DNA from: Deltaproteobacteria bacterium
Lineage (GTDB): Bacteria; Desulfobacterota; Binatia; UBA9968
DNA: 20,455 nt
Reading direction: 5' to 3'
Assembly (NCBI GenBank): GCA_016183145.1
Contig: JACPFE010000547.1
Coordinates: 1-20,455, forward strand
Shown: positions 6,166 through 12,681 of the stretch, piece by piece
Layout of the letters: every line of letters begins with the position of its first letter
How positions within the stretch are numbered: the stretch's first letter is position 1
Translations under genes and position numbers: made by a program
The notes under the pieces: model-generated
Seen by the model: only the letters and a program-made list of their open reading frames with translations
The model's database searches: none
Told to the model about the DNA's origin: nothing

Positions 6166-6382
6166 GCTTGGGGCAATTTGTCCGCCCCAATGGAACACGA
6201 ATCAACCGGCTTAGAAAACATCATGGGAAAGTGTCGGCTACTGCGTAAGATTCGATACTAAAATAATACGAATGCGTGGCACCGGATATGAGAATCATAT
6301 CTTGGACTGAAGATTGTTAAGATTGGCGTGTCTGAACCCGCTGATGTCTGAACCCGCTGACTGGAATTACTCGGAGGTAGCC
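6166..6382. other. Intergenic segment with a GC stem and a 16-bp tandem repeat
   Basis: It holds a stem TTGGGGC/GCCCCAA (6168-6174 and 6184-6190) just after the zinc-finger stop codon, without a T-run, and the tandem repeat at 6329-6360. No coding region is supported. Confidence 0.5.
6329..6360 (+). repeat. Perfect tandem repeat, 2 x 16 bp
   Basis: TGTCTGAACCCGCTGA occurs at 6329-6344 and again at 6345-6360, immediately upstream of a small gene. It could be a paired protein-binding site or a replication-slippage duplication. Confidence 0.9.
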
Positions 6383-6568
6383 ATGAACGAGATTCGGAAT
6401 GATCAACCCATCGATGAAATCCGCGGGTTGCGCCGTCGCATCTCGGCGCGTTTTGACCACGATCCAGCGCGCCTGGTCGCTTATTACGTGAAGCTGCAGG
6501 AGCAGTACCGTGACCGACTGATCGACACCCCGAAGACAACCGAGGAGCCAGACCACACAACCGCATAA
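6383..6568 (+). CDS. Small conserved-looking protein, antitoxin-like
   Basis: A 61-residue protein beginning MNEIRNDQPIDEIRGLRRRI and including RFDHDPARLVAYY and LQEQYRDRLI. GGAGG at 6373-6377, five bases before the ATG, decides the start. The pattern (short, charged, EIR...R-x-x-I/L...F-x-x-D, then a helix and a polar tail) is like a group of small proteins common in cyanobacteria and other phyla that are often predicted to be antitoxins. I cannot name the family with certainty. No toxin gene follows on the same strand; queG lies convergent. The two 16-bp repeats upstream could be its operator. Confidence 0.6.
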   Translation: MNEIRNDQPIDEIRGLRRRISARFDHDPARLVAYYVKLQEQYRDRLIDTPKTTEEPDHTTA

Positions 6569-6633
6569 CCTGCCGCTTCAGACCGATTGCTAAACGCACC
6601 GGCTGAGCGACAGGGCGTTAGTAACGAGCAACT

Positions 6634-7797
6634 CTAGTCGGCTACCACCGCGCAACTTTTCTCGGCCTCACTTATCGCTTCTTCGATTTCCACTTTGACG
6701 TGAGTATCCTCTTCGGTGCCCAACCTTCGGCGTAATCCGGCGAGCGCTTCAGCAGTACCGATCCGGCCAAGCGCCCAGGCGGCGTGGCCTCGGACCAGCG
6801 GCTCTTCGTCGTTCAGAGCGTGAATCAATGCTGGAACCGCTTCGGCGTTTCCTACGTTACCCAAGGCGACGGCGACGTTGCGGAGAAATCCGCGCCGCTT
6901 GGCGCGGAGAATCGGGCTGCCACGGAAGTGGCGGCGGAATTCTTGTTCCGTCAACGCGAGTAGCGGGATCAAATCGGGCGCATAGAGGCTCGTGCGCGGC
7001 GCGTAAGCCGGCTCCGAAGTCGGGCGCGCTTTCACGTTATAAGGACAGACCTCCTGGCAGATATCACAGCCGAAGATATGATTGCCCACCAGCGGGCGAA
7101 GGTGGCGCGGCATCCATCCTTTCAATTCAATGGTGAGATAAGAAATGCAGCGGCGCGCGTCCAATATATAAGGTCCGACGAACGCGCTCGTGGGGCAGGC
7201 CTTGAGGCAAAGATCACACTTGCCACAGCGATCGCGGATCGGCCGGTCGTAGTCCAACTCGATGCTGAGAAACAATTCCCCTAGAAAGAACCACGAGCCT
7301 TTTTTCGGCGAGATGAGATGGGTGTTCTTGCCGATCCAGCCGAGCCCGGCAACGCCAGCAAAATCTCGCTCCAGCACCGGTCCCGAATCGACGAACGCTC
7401 TTCCATCAATGGGACCATCGCCCATAGCCCGAATCGCTTCAAGAAGTGAGTCGAGCCGCTGCTTCAATAGCTCGTGATAATCGTCGCCCCAGGCGTAACG
7501 GGAGATCCAACCCTTCGTCTCGTTTGTTGCTTCAGGCCGGGGATGTGGCGTGTAATAGTTCATGCCGACGGAGACGATTGAGACAGCCCAGGGCACAAGC
7601 GCGTGGGGATCGCGGCGCAAATGCTCGGTCCGTTCCATGTAGCCCAACTCGCCGGCAAACCCTTGGCGCAGCCATTCGGCGAACGATTCTTCGTGGGGCG
7701 GGAATTTCGCCGGGGAGATGCCGACCAGTTCGAAGCCCAGCCGCTGCGCTTCTTCTTTGATGCGCGCGGACAACGAGGCGCGTTTTCGAGCGAGCAT
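6634..7797 (-). CDS. queG: Epoxyqueuosine reductase QueG
   Basis: Reduces epoxyqueuosine to queuosine in the wobble base of tRNAs with GUN anticodons, using cobalamin and two [4Fe-4S] clusters. The 387-residue protein has the N-terminal cobalamin-binding domain (D137 in VDSGPVLERDFA matches the proposed catalytic acid), then C191GKCDLCLKACP and C244DICQEVCP for the clusters. The C-terminus has HEAT-like repeats, including AVPALIHALNDEEPLVRGHAAWALGRIG in outline, which cradle the anticodon loop. The length and domain order are standard. The ATG at 7797 is consistent with family starts. No other queuosine genes are visible in the window. A piece of its repeat region recurs at 4846-4902. Confidence 0.96.
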   Translation of the reverse strand: MLARKRASLSARIKEEAQRLGFELVGISPAKFPPHEESFAEWLRQGFAGELGYMERTEHLRRDPHALVPWAVSIVSVGMNYYTPHPRPEATNETKGWISRYAWGDDYHELLKQRLDSLLEAIRAMGDGPIDGRAFVDSGPVLERDFAGVAGLGWIGKNTHLISPKKGSWFFLGELFLSIELDYDRPIRDRCGKCDLCLKACPTSAFVGPYILDARRCISYLTIELKGWMPRHLRPLVGNHIFGCDICQEVCPYNVKARPTSEPAYAPRTSLYAPDLIPLLALTEQEFRRHFRGSPILRAKRRGFLRNVAVALGNVGNAEAVPALIHALNDEEPLVRGHAAWALGRIGTAEALAGLRRRLGTEEDTHVKVEIEEAISEAEKSCAVVAD

Positions 7798-7842
7798 GAG
7801 ACTTTACAACCCTCGCCTGCAAAGGAACGGGTTTCAATTAGC

Positions 7843-7859
7843 GTCGGCTCGAAACCGAC
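7843..7859. repeat. Short inverted repeat GTCGG-N7-CCGAC
   Basis: Five-base arms GTCGG (7843-7847) and CCGAC (7855-7859) enclose CTCGAAA. It is a looser relative of the compact palindromes near 2450 and 4500. Confidence 0.5.
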
Positions 7860-7870
7860 AAGAACTATCC

Positions 7871-7973
7871 CCTCTCCACCACGTCTTCGTGGGGTTAGGG
7901 TGAGGGGGCATCACTCAGCGGACCCTCACCCCTGCCCTCTCCCGCATCAGCCACAGGCTGAAGCGGGCGAGGG
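7871..7973. repeat. CCCTCACCC/CCCTCTCCC hairpin cluster
   Basis: Three nested structures: CCACG-TCTT-CGTGG (7879-7892); GGGTGAGGG (7898-7906) with CCCTCACCC (7923-7931); and CCCTCTCCCGC (7935-7945) with GCGGGCGAGGG (7963-7973, one mismatch), which encloses CAGCC-ACA-GGCTG (7948-7960). The CCCTCACCC/CCCTCTCCC wording is a common dispersed repeat in proteobacteria and related phyla. Confidence 0.75.
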
Positions 7974-8080
7974 AGACGGAGCGGAGTTCTGTAGGAGCCT
8001 TTGCGAAATCTACTTCGCCTTAAGCATGCCCTAAGCAAGGCCAAAGGGACAGGAGATTTCCACCATCGCCAGAAGAGACA

Positions 8081-8530
8081 TCAATGAACCGAGGTGTTGC
8101 CTTCGGGATCCGTGTCGCCGACCTCGAGCAGAGTCCGGCGGCCGGCGAAGCCGTCTTCGATGCGGTGCCAGTGGGCGACGCTGGGCTCGCCGTACTGCCA
8201 GCAAAGAAAGACCACTTCGGCGCCGAGCACACAGGGAAAATCGACGAGCCCCTGTTCGATGCCCTTGCACACGCAACCATGACCATGGATCTCCTCGACC
8301 CAGCCCTTGATTTCCCCGACGAGCCGGGCGATCTCTTCGTCTTGGCGCAGCCGCGTCATGAGCTCCGGCATCTCCGGGTCGAGTTGCTCGTTCCGAATGA
8401 CCGTTTCGCTCTTGCTCTTGAGCCGGCGCAGATTCTCTAAAATGTTCTCGATCAACGGACGCAGCGCCGGCAGCAAACCGTTGGCTTCTTCGACGGTAAA
8501 CAAGCGCGGGTAGTTAGCGGCAGATTCCAT
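8081..8530 (-). CDS. DUF2203 family protein
   Basis: A 149-residue DUF2203 protein, function unknown. The N-terminus has the family's PRLFTVEEANGLLPALRPLI, then a charged coiled-coil-like helix pair (residues about 30-75). The C-terminal half carries GLVDFPCVLGAEVVFLCWQYGEP and HWHRIEDGFAGRRTL, the family signature. Two cysteines in GHGCVCKG are additional to what I remember as typical. It is preceded by a 129-bp inverted-end repeat and followed by hairpin repeats, so it is probably its own transcription unit rather than part of an operon with queG. Confidence 0.87.
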   Translation of the reverse strand: MESAANYPRLFTVEEANGLLPALRPLIENILENLRRLKSKSETVIRNEQLDPEMPELMTRLRQDEEIARLVGEIKGWVEEIHGHGCVCKGIEQGLVDFPCVLGAEVVFLCWQYGEPSVAHWHRIEDGFAGRRTLLEVGDTDPEGNTSVH

Positions 8531-8538
8531 CGGCGCTA

Positions 8539-8667
8539 GCAGGCTGCTGAAAAAGCCTCATATGCTTCGTTGCGCTCAATCGCCTCGCTCCAACGTACCG
8601 CATAAGTACGCCTCCGCTCGTCGATGTGTCGCGCGCCTCGCCTCTGAGATCTTTTTGAGCAGCCTGC
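8539..8667. repeat. MITE-like repeat element with 17-bp inverted ends
   Basis: The element begins GCAGGCTGCTGAAAAAG (8539-8555) and ends CTTTTTGAGCAGCCTGC (8651-8667); the ends are inverted repeats with one mismatch. The interior includes CGTAC-CGCATAA-GTACG. It has no coding capacity. The end sequence is the form of a well-known dispersed repeat in deltaproteobacteria-like genomes. It is a non-autonomous mobile or REP-type unit on this evidence; no target duplication is obvious. Confidence 0.8.
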
Positions 8668-8755
8668 AAACTTAGATGTTAACAATCTGTTACCTTCTGA
8701 GAAATTCTGGCCACAGATAATTTCGATGCCGGCGATGTATTCGGAGACCCCCGCG
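8668..8755. other. Short 3' flank of the receiver-LpxC gene
   Basis: No terminator with a T-run is seen on the minus strand; TAACA-ATC-TGTTA at 8680-8692 is a weak palindrome. A 26-codon frame (8679-8759, minus) starts at an ATG overlapping the lpxC stop as ATGA. It matches no family I know and may be the start of a gene cut off near the MITE-like element, or chance. Confidence 0.35.
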
Positions 8756-10051
8756 TCATAGATTCAGGCCCGCGCGCAGCTCGCGCAGCAATGCGATGTT
8801 GTCGGAGTGACCCGTCATATGCGCCGTGATCGCGCCGCGCACCGGTCTGCCGAGCAAATAGAAGTCGCCGACGATGTCGAGGATCTTGTGGCGCGCCAGT
8901 TCGTCGGGGAAACGCAGCTCGGTGTTAATGATCTTCTCGTCATCGATCAGAATAAAATTGCTCAATCGGCCGCCGGCCGCCAGGCCCATCTTTTCAAGCT
9001 TGGCGATGTCTCTAAGAAAACCGAACGTCCGCGCCGGCGCGATCTCTTCCTTGAAACCCTCGGGCCCCTGATCGGTGTAGCTATATTCCTGATGGCCTAC
9101 AGGTTTAGGATAATTCATGATGTAGCGCACGGAAAAATTTTCCGCCGGCTCGATGCTGATCCATTCTCCGCCCTTGGCGCCGACCCGGTAAGGCCGGTCG
9201 ACGACGATTTCCGACCAGGGTTCGTCTTCTTCCTCAATTCCCGCTTCTTCGATAAGGCGGCAAAACTCGATGGCCGAGCCGTCTAGGATCGGTACTTCGC
9301 TCTGCACCTTCACGAGCAGATTGGTAATGCCGTAACTATGAAGTGTAGCCAGAAGATGTTCCACGGTGGCTACCGCCATCCCGTTGTGGCGCAGCGAGGT
9401 CGCGTATCCTGTCGATGCGACGAAGTCGAGGTGAGCGCGCACGCTCGTATCCGCCGAGATCCCGGTAAACACAATCCCGCTGTTGGGCGGCAGCGGATGC
9501 AGCACCAGGCCGGTTTTAACCCCCGAATGAAGCCCTTGGCCCGAGGTGACGACGCTTTTTTTGAGCGTCTTTTGCTTGAGCTTCGCGCCGCCTCGCGCGC
9601 GCACGGCCGCCGGCCGCTTACGCGCCCGGGTTTTTTTACTGTCGTCCGCTGAGTCCGCGTCAGTCAGCGCTGGCGCTTCGCCAAAGGCGCGGCGCACCGT
9701 CAACAGCAGGCCGTCTAGGGATAGCGGCTTTTCGATAAAATCGAAGGCGCCGGCTTTGGTCGCGCTGACCGCCGTGTGGATGTTGCCGTGGCCTGAAATC
9801 ATAACCACGTTGATGTCCGGCTCTTTGTTCTTGATCTCCTTCAAGAGCTCGATGCCGTCCGCCTGCGGCATCCAGATATCGAGCAGAACCAGACCGGGCT
9901 TTTCCTCATCGATCATGCGCAGCACGGTCGTGCTGTCGCCGGTGTCCACGACCCGGTAGCCCTCGTCGCTGAGTACCTCGCGCACCGATTCCCTGACGTC
10001 GTCTTCGTCATCGACGATGAGAATCGTTTTGACCGCAAGATTTTCGTTCAC
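8756..10051 (-). CDS. lpxC: Fusion of an NtrX-type response-regulator receiver domain with LpxC deacetylase
   Basis: UDP-3-O-acyl-GlcNAc deacetylase, the committed step of lipid A synthesis, carrying an N-terminal phosphoreceiver, 431 residues. Residues about 8-122 are a complete receiver: acidic pocket D14/D15, phosphoacceptor D58 in LLDIWMP, S86 in VVMISGHGN and K108 in FIEKPL; the sequence is NtrX-like. Residues 125-160 are an acidic then strongly basic linker. Residues 161-431 are a full LpxC: H175, E231-H232 in VEHLL, ARTFGFLRD, then H388-K389 with D392, D396 and H415 (zinc ligands and catalytic residues expected at E. coli H79, H238, D242, with E78, D246, H265). The start is GTG after a purine-rich GGGGGACGGG. 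It lies 49 bp after the NtrY-like kinase, its likely phosphodonor. No stop or frameshift separates the domains, and no AAA+ or DNA-binding domain is present. Confidence 0.95.
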   Translation of the reverse strand: MNENLAVKTILIVDDEDDVRESVREVLSDEGYRVVDTGDSTTVLRMIDEEKPGLVLLDIWMPQADGIELLKEIKNKEPDINVVMISGHGNIHTAVSATKAGAFDFIEKPLSLDGLLLTVRRAFGEAPALTDADSADDSKKTRARKRPAAVRARGGAKLKQKTLKKSVVTSGQGLHSGVKTGLVLHPLPPNSGIVFTGISADTSVRAHLDFVASTGYATSLRHNGMAVATVEHLLATLHSYGITNLLVKVQSEVPILDGSAIEFCRLIEEAGIEEEDEPWSEIVVDRPYRVGAKGGEWISIEPAENFSVRYIMNYPKPVGHQEYSYTDQGPEGFKEEIAPARTFGFLRDIAKLEKMGLAAGGRLSNFILIDDEKIINTELRFPDELARHKILDIVGDFYLLGRPVRGAITAHMTGHSDNIALLRELRAGLNL

Positions 10052-10100
10052 CCCGTCCCCCGCGTCCGTTTATTAAGATCCGCCAGCGCCCTGCCCCAGC

Positions 10101-12305
10101 TCACGCAGCGAGCTGCTCCCGCGCCGGTAATTCGATGATGAATTTCGTGCCTCTCGGCTCATTGGGTCGAACGCGAATATAGCCGTGATGATCCTCGACG
10201 ATCGCGTTGACGATAGACAACCCCAGCCCCGTGCCATCCTTTTTGGTCGAAAAGTAGGGCTCGAAGACTCGCGCCCGCACCTCCGGCGACAGGCCGCGGC
10301 CGTTGTCGGCCACTTCCAGGCTGACGATGGCGAGGGAGCGATCATAATTTGTCGTGATTTTGACTTCTCCATCGCCGTCCACCGCGGCCACCGCGTTATC
10401 CAGGAGATTCATCAAGGCGCGCTTCATCTGGTTGCGGTCCAGCTCCAGGGGCGGTATGGCGCCCGGACGAAATTGAAAACCGACTTCCTTATGCCCTTCC
10501 TGGAACAAAAACAGCGCCTCGCGCACGATCTCGTTGAGATCGTTGGCGGCCAGCTCGGCGGAGGGCAACCGCGCGAATTGGGCGAACTCATTGACGAGAT
10601 TCTTAAGCTCCTCGACCTGCCGAATGATCGTCGTCGTACACTTATCGAGAACGGCGCCGTCGCCCTCCAACAGTTTGGCGTAACGTTTGCGCAAGCGCTC
10701 GGCCGAGAGCTGGATCGGCGTTAGCGGGTTTTTGATTTCATGGGCGATGCGCCGCGCCACTTCGCGCCAGGCCTCCATCCTCTGGACCTTTTGAATCTGG
10801 GTAATGTCCTCTAAAAACATCATGACGCCAAGGCTCCGCCCCTCGTCGTCGCGCAGCGTGGCTGCGTTGGCCACCACAGTCAACAACCGCTCGGGTAGCG
10901 AGATTTTGATTTCCCGCTCCACGGCCTCTCCGTTGGTCACGTTTTCCATGATCTCGCGCATCACTTGGAGCCGCTCGGAAGCGAAGACCTGCTCCTCCGG
11001 CTTGCCCAAGGCCTCGCCCGCCTTGACGCCGAGCATCTGCTCGGCGGCCTTGTTCCAGGTCGTAATCTTGCCGGCGGGGTCGATGGAGATAACGCCGGCG
11101 CCCACGTTGGCCAGCAGCATCTCCATGTAGCGGCCGCGCCGTTGCAACTCCAGAGTCATCAGCTTTAAATCCTGCGTCATCTGGTTGAACGACCCGACCA
11201 GCGTGCCGATCTCGTCGTCGCCGCTGGACTCGATCTGGTAATCCCAATTCCCCTGGGCGACTTCATGGGTTCCCTCGGCGAGTCTTTGAATCGGCACGGT
11301 GATTCCTTTGGCGAGGTAAAGGCCGAACCAGGTAGCGGCAAAAATAATCACCAGCGTGATCAGCAGGAGCGTCAGGATATAGCTGTTTTTGACCGGAGTT
11401 TTTAACGACGCCAGGTGTTTGTACTGTTCATAGGAGCGCGAGATCTGCAGCGCCCGCTTGGTGATGCTCTTGGGCACGTAGTAGTCCACCACCACCACGC
11501 CCAAGATGCGTTTGTCCGCGCTGTATACCGGCACTCCGCCGCGGATGACGTCCCCTTCTCCAAAAGCCTGCGTGCGTGTGACTTCCAGCCCGCGCAACGC
11601 CCGGTTGAGAAAGTCATTCTCCGGCTTGACGGTGACTCCGGTCGGCACCTGTTCATTGAACGCCACTACCAGCGGCTGGCGATCCGCCGAGAACAGCTCG
11701 ACGGTGCCGAGATTGTATTCCTGCTGCTTGCTGCGCACGAATTCTTTGAGCCGGTCGTCGACGCGCTGCGGGTTGAAAAGTTCCTCCGCGGTGATGCGCC
11801 GGCTTAGTTGGCGCGCGTAGAAGAGCGCGTTGTTGGCCGAATTCTGGTAGTAGGTCTGGCCGATCTCCAGCGAGCCCTGCAGCGCGGTTTCCACCTGCAG
11901 ATCGAACCAGCGCTCGAAGGAGCGGGTGACGAAGCCGCCGGCGATCGTGAACAGCAATAGCGTCGGCACCAGAGAAAGCGCGACGAACGCAAGCACCAGG
12001 CGCACGCGCAAGCGTGACCCGAGAATACCCCGCTTGCGCTCGAAAAGCAGTTTCACCAGGTTTCTTGAGACCAGGAAAACCAGCAGAACGAGCAGTATGA
12101 TGTTGATGTTGATGAGCAGGAAGAACGCGATGTTGCCGCTGAGCGAATACTCGGGCGAGACCTCGGGTGCCTGCACCTCGAAATAAGCGAACGCGAGCAC
12201 CATGAGGGTGGCCACGAGAATAACCACGCCTTCGCGCTTGCGCCGCTTGGTCTCTTCCCGCCGGAGGGCATCCTCAAGCGACTTGGCGGTGCTAGCAGCT
12301 TCCAT
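10101..12305 (-). CDS. NtrY-like membrane sensor histidine kinase
   Basis: A 734-residue membrane sensor kinase of NtrY architecture. Numbered from the chosen ATG, there are hydrophobic segments near 27-42, 59-80, 103-125 and 308-333; a probable extracytoplasmic sensor region at about 126-307; HAMP at about 330-383; PAS at about 390-508; and the HisKA H522 in the H-E-I-K-N-P-L-T-P motif. The ATPase domain has an N-box near 633-637, DNGRG at 667-671 and GTGLGLSI at 691-698. An upstream in-frame ATG (12371) would add 22 residues and overlap the DUF2905 gene by 26 bp; neither start has a clear ribosome binding site. The next gene is the receiver-LpxC fusion, so its output is probably LpxC rather than a transcription factor. 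The signal is unknown. Confidence 0.92.
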   Translation of the reverse strand: MEAASTAKSLEDALRREETKRRKREGVVILVATLMVLAFAYFEVQAPEVSPEYSLSGNIAFFLLININIILLVLLVFLVSRNLVKLLFERKRGILGSRLRVRLVLAFVALSLVPTLLLFTIAGGFVTRSFERWFDLQVETALQGSLEIGQTYYQNSANNALFYARQLSRRITAEELFNPQRVDDRLKEFVRSKQQEYNLGTVELFSADRQPLVVAFNEQVPTGVTVKPENDFLNRALRGLEVTRTQAFGEGDVIRGGVPVYSADKRILGVVVVDYYVPKSITKRALQISRSYEQYKHLASLKTPVKNSYILTLLLITLVIIFAATWFGLYLAKGITVPIQRLAEGTHEVAQGNWDYQIESSGDDEIGTLVGSFNQMTQDLKLMTLELQRRGRYMEMLLANVGAGVISIDPAGKITTWNKAAEQMLGVKAGEALGKPEEQVFASERLQVMREIMENVTNGEAVEREIKISLPERLLTVVANAATLRDDEGRSLGVMMFLEDITQIQKVQRMEAWREVARRIAHEIKNPLTPIQLSAERLRKRYAKLLEGDGAVLDKCTTTIIRQVEELKNLVNEFAQFARLPSAELAANDLNEIVREALFLFQEGHKEVGFQFRPGAIPPLELDRNQMKRALMNLLDNAVAAVDGDGEVKITTNYDRSLAIVSLEVADNGRGLSPEVRARVFEPYFSTKKDGTGLGLSIVNAIVEDHHGYIRVRPNEPRGTKFIIELPAREQLAA

Positions 12306-12345
12306 CGGCAGGACTCGGTTAAGGAGCTGGAAAAACGACAAAATT

Positions 12346-12558
12346 CTACCTTCTAAAGAGGTAAAGAACAAGCGTTAAAATAACGCTGATGATCAGGCAG
12401 GTGGCGAGCGGAAAGTAGAACGTAAAACGCTCTCGCTCGATGGTGATGTCTCCGGGCAGGTGCCCGAGCCAGGGAATCTTGCCGATGAATGAAAAAATTA
12501 CGCCGAGAACCACCAGCAATAAGCCGAGATAAATTAAAATCCTGCCGATTCCGCCCAT
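12346..12558 (-). CDS. DUF2905 family small membrane protein
   Basis: A 70-residue protein with two transmembrane helices (about 5-25 and 48-67) separated by a short loop containing the family's K-I-P-W-L-G-H-L-P-G-D-I motif. It is a DUF2905 member of unknown function. Genes of this family are commonly found next to ruvB, as here. The start is the ATG at 12558. It ends 40 bp before the kinase start. The high hydrophobicity and complete family motif make it a real gene in spite of its size. Confidence 0.88.
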   Translation of the reverse strand: MGGIGRILIYLGLLLVVLGVIFSFIGKIPWLGHLPGDITIERERFTFYFPLATCLIISVILTLVLYLFRR

Positions 12559-12589
12559 GAACTGTCCTCTAGCTATTCAAGATTTTAAT

Positions 12590-12619
12590 CTTCGTGTTCT
12601 TCGTGCCTTCGTGGTGAAA
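12590..12619. repeat. CTTCGTG repeat copy
   Basis: CTTCGTGTTCTTCGTGCCTT followed by CGTGGTGAAA lies in the 123-bp gap between ruvB and the DUF2905 gene. It belongs to the same family as 19117-19144 and, in inverse, 18851-18863. The repeat has an internal period of 9-10 bases. Confidence 0.7.
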
Positions 12620-12681
12620 TCTGTCTTTACGTTTTGGTTACGGCGTAGCCACGTTCGGATCCGATCCACTGATAAGCGGTC

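Larger units (their letters stand above)
7798..8080. other. Intergenic gap between DUF2203 and queG, rich in hairpins
   Basis: This 283-bp stretch has no supported gene. It holds the GTCGG-loop-CCGAC stem (7843-7859) and the CCCTC/GAGGG hairpin group (7871-7973). The promoter of queG should be at its left end, but I cannot assign it. Confidence 0.7.

Noticed and set aside
8756..10051. Two separate genes (receiver and lpxC) joined by a missed stop
   Set aside because: No stop codon or frame change is present between the domains, and no good ribosome binding site and start codon sits at the LpxC boundary around residue 160.
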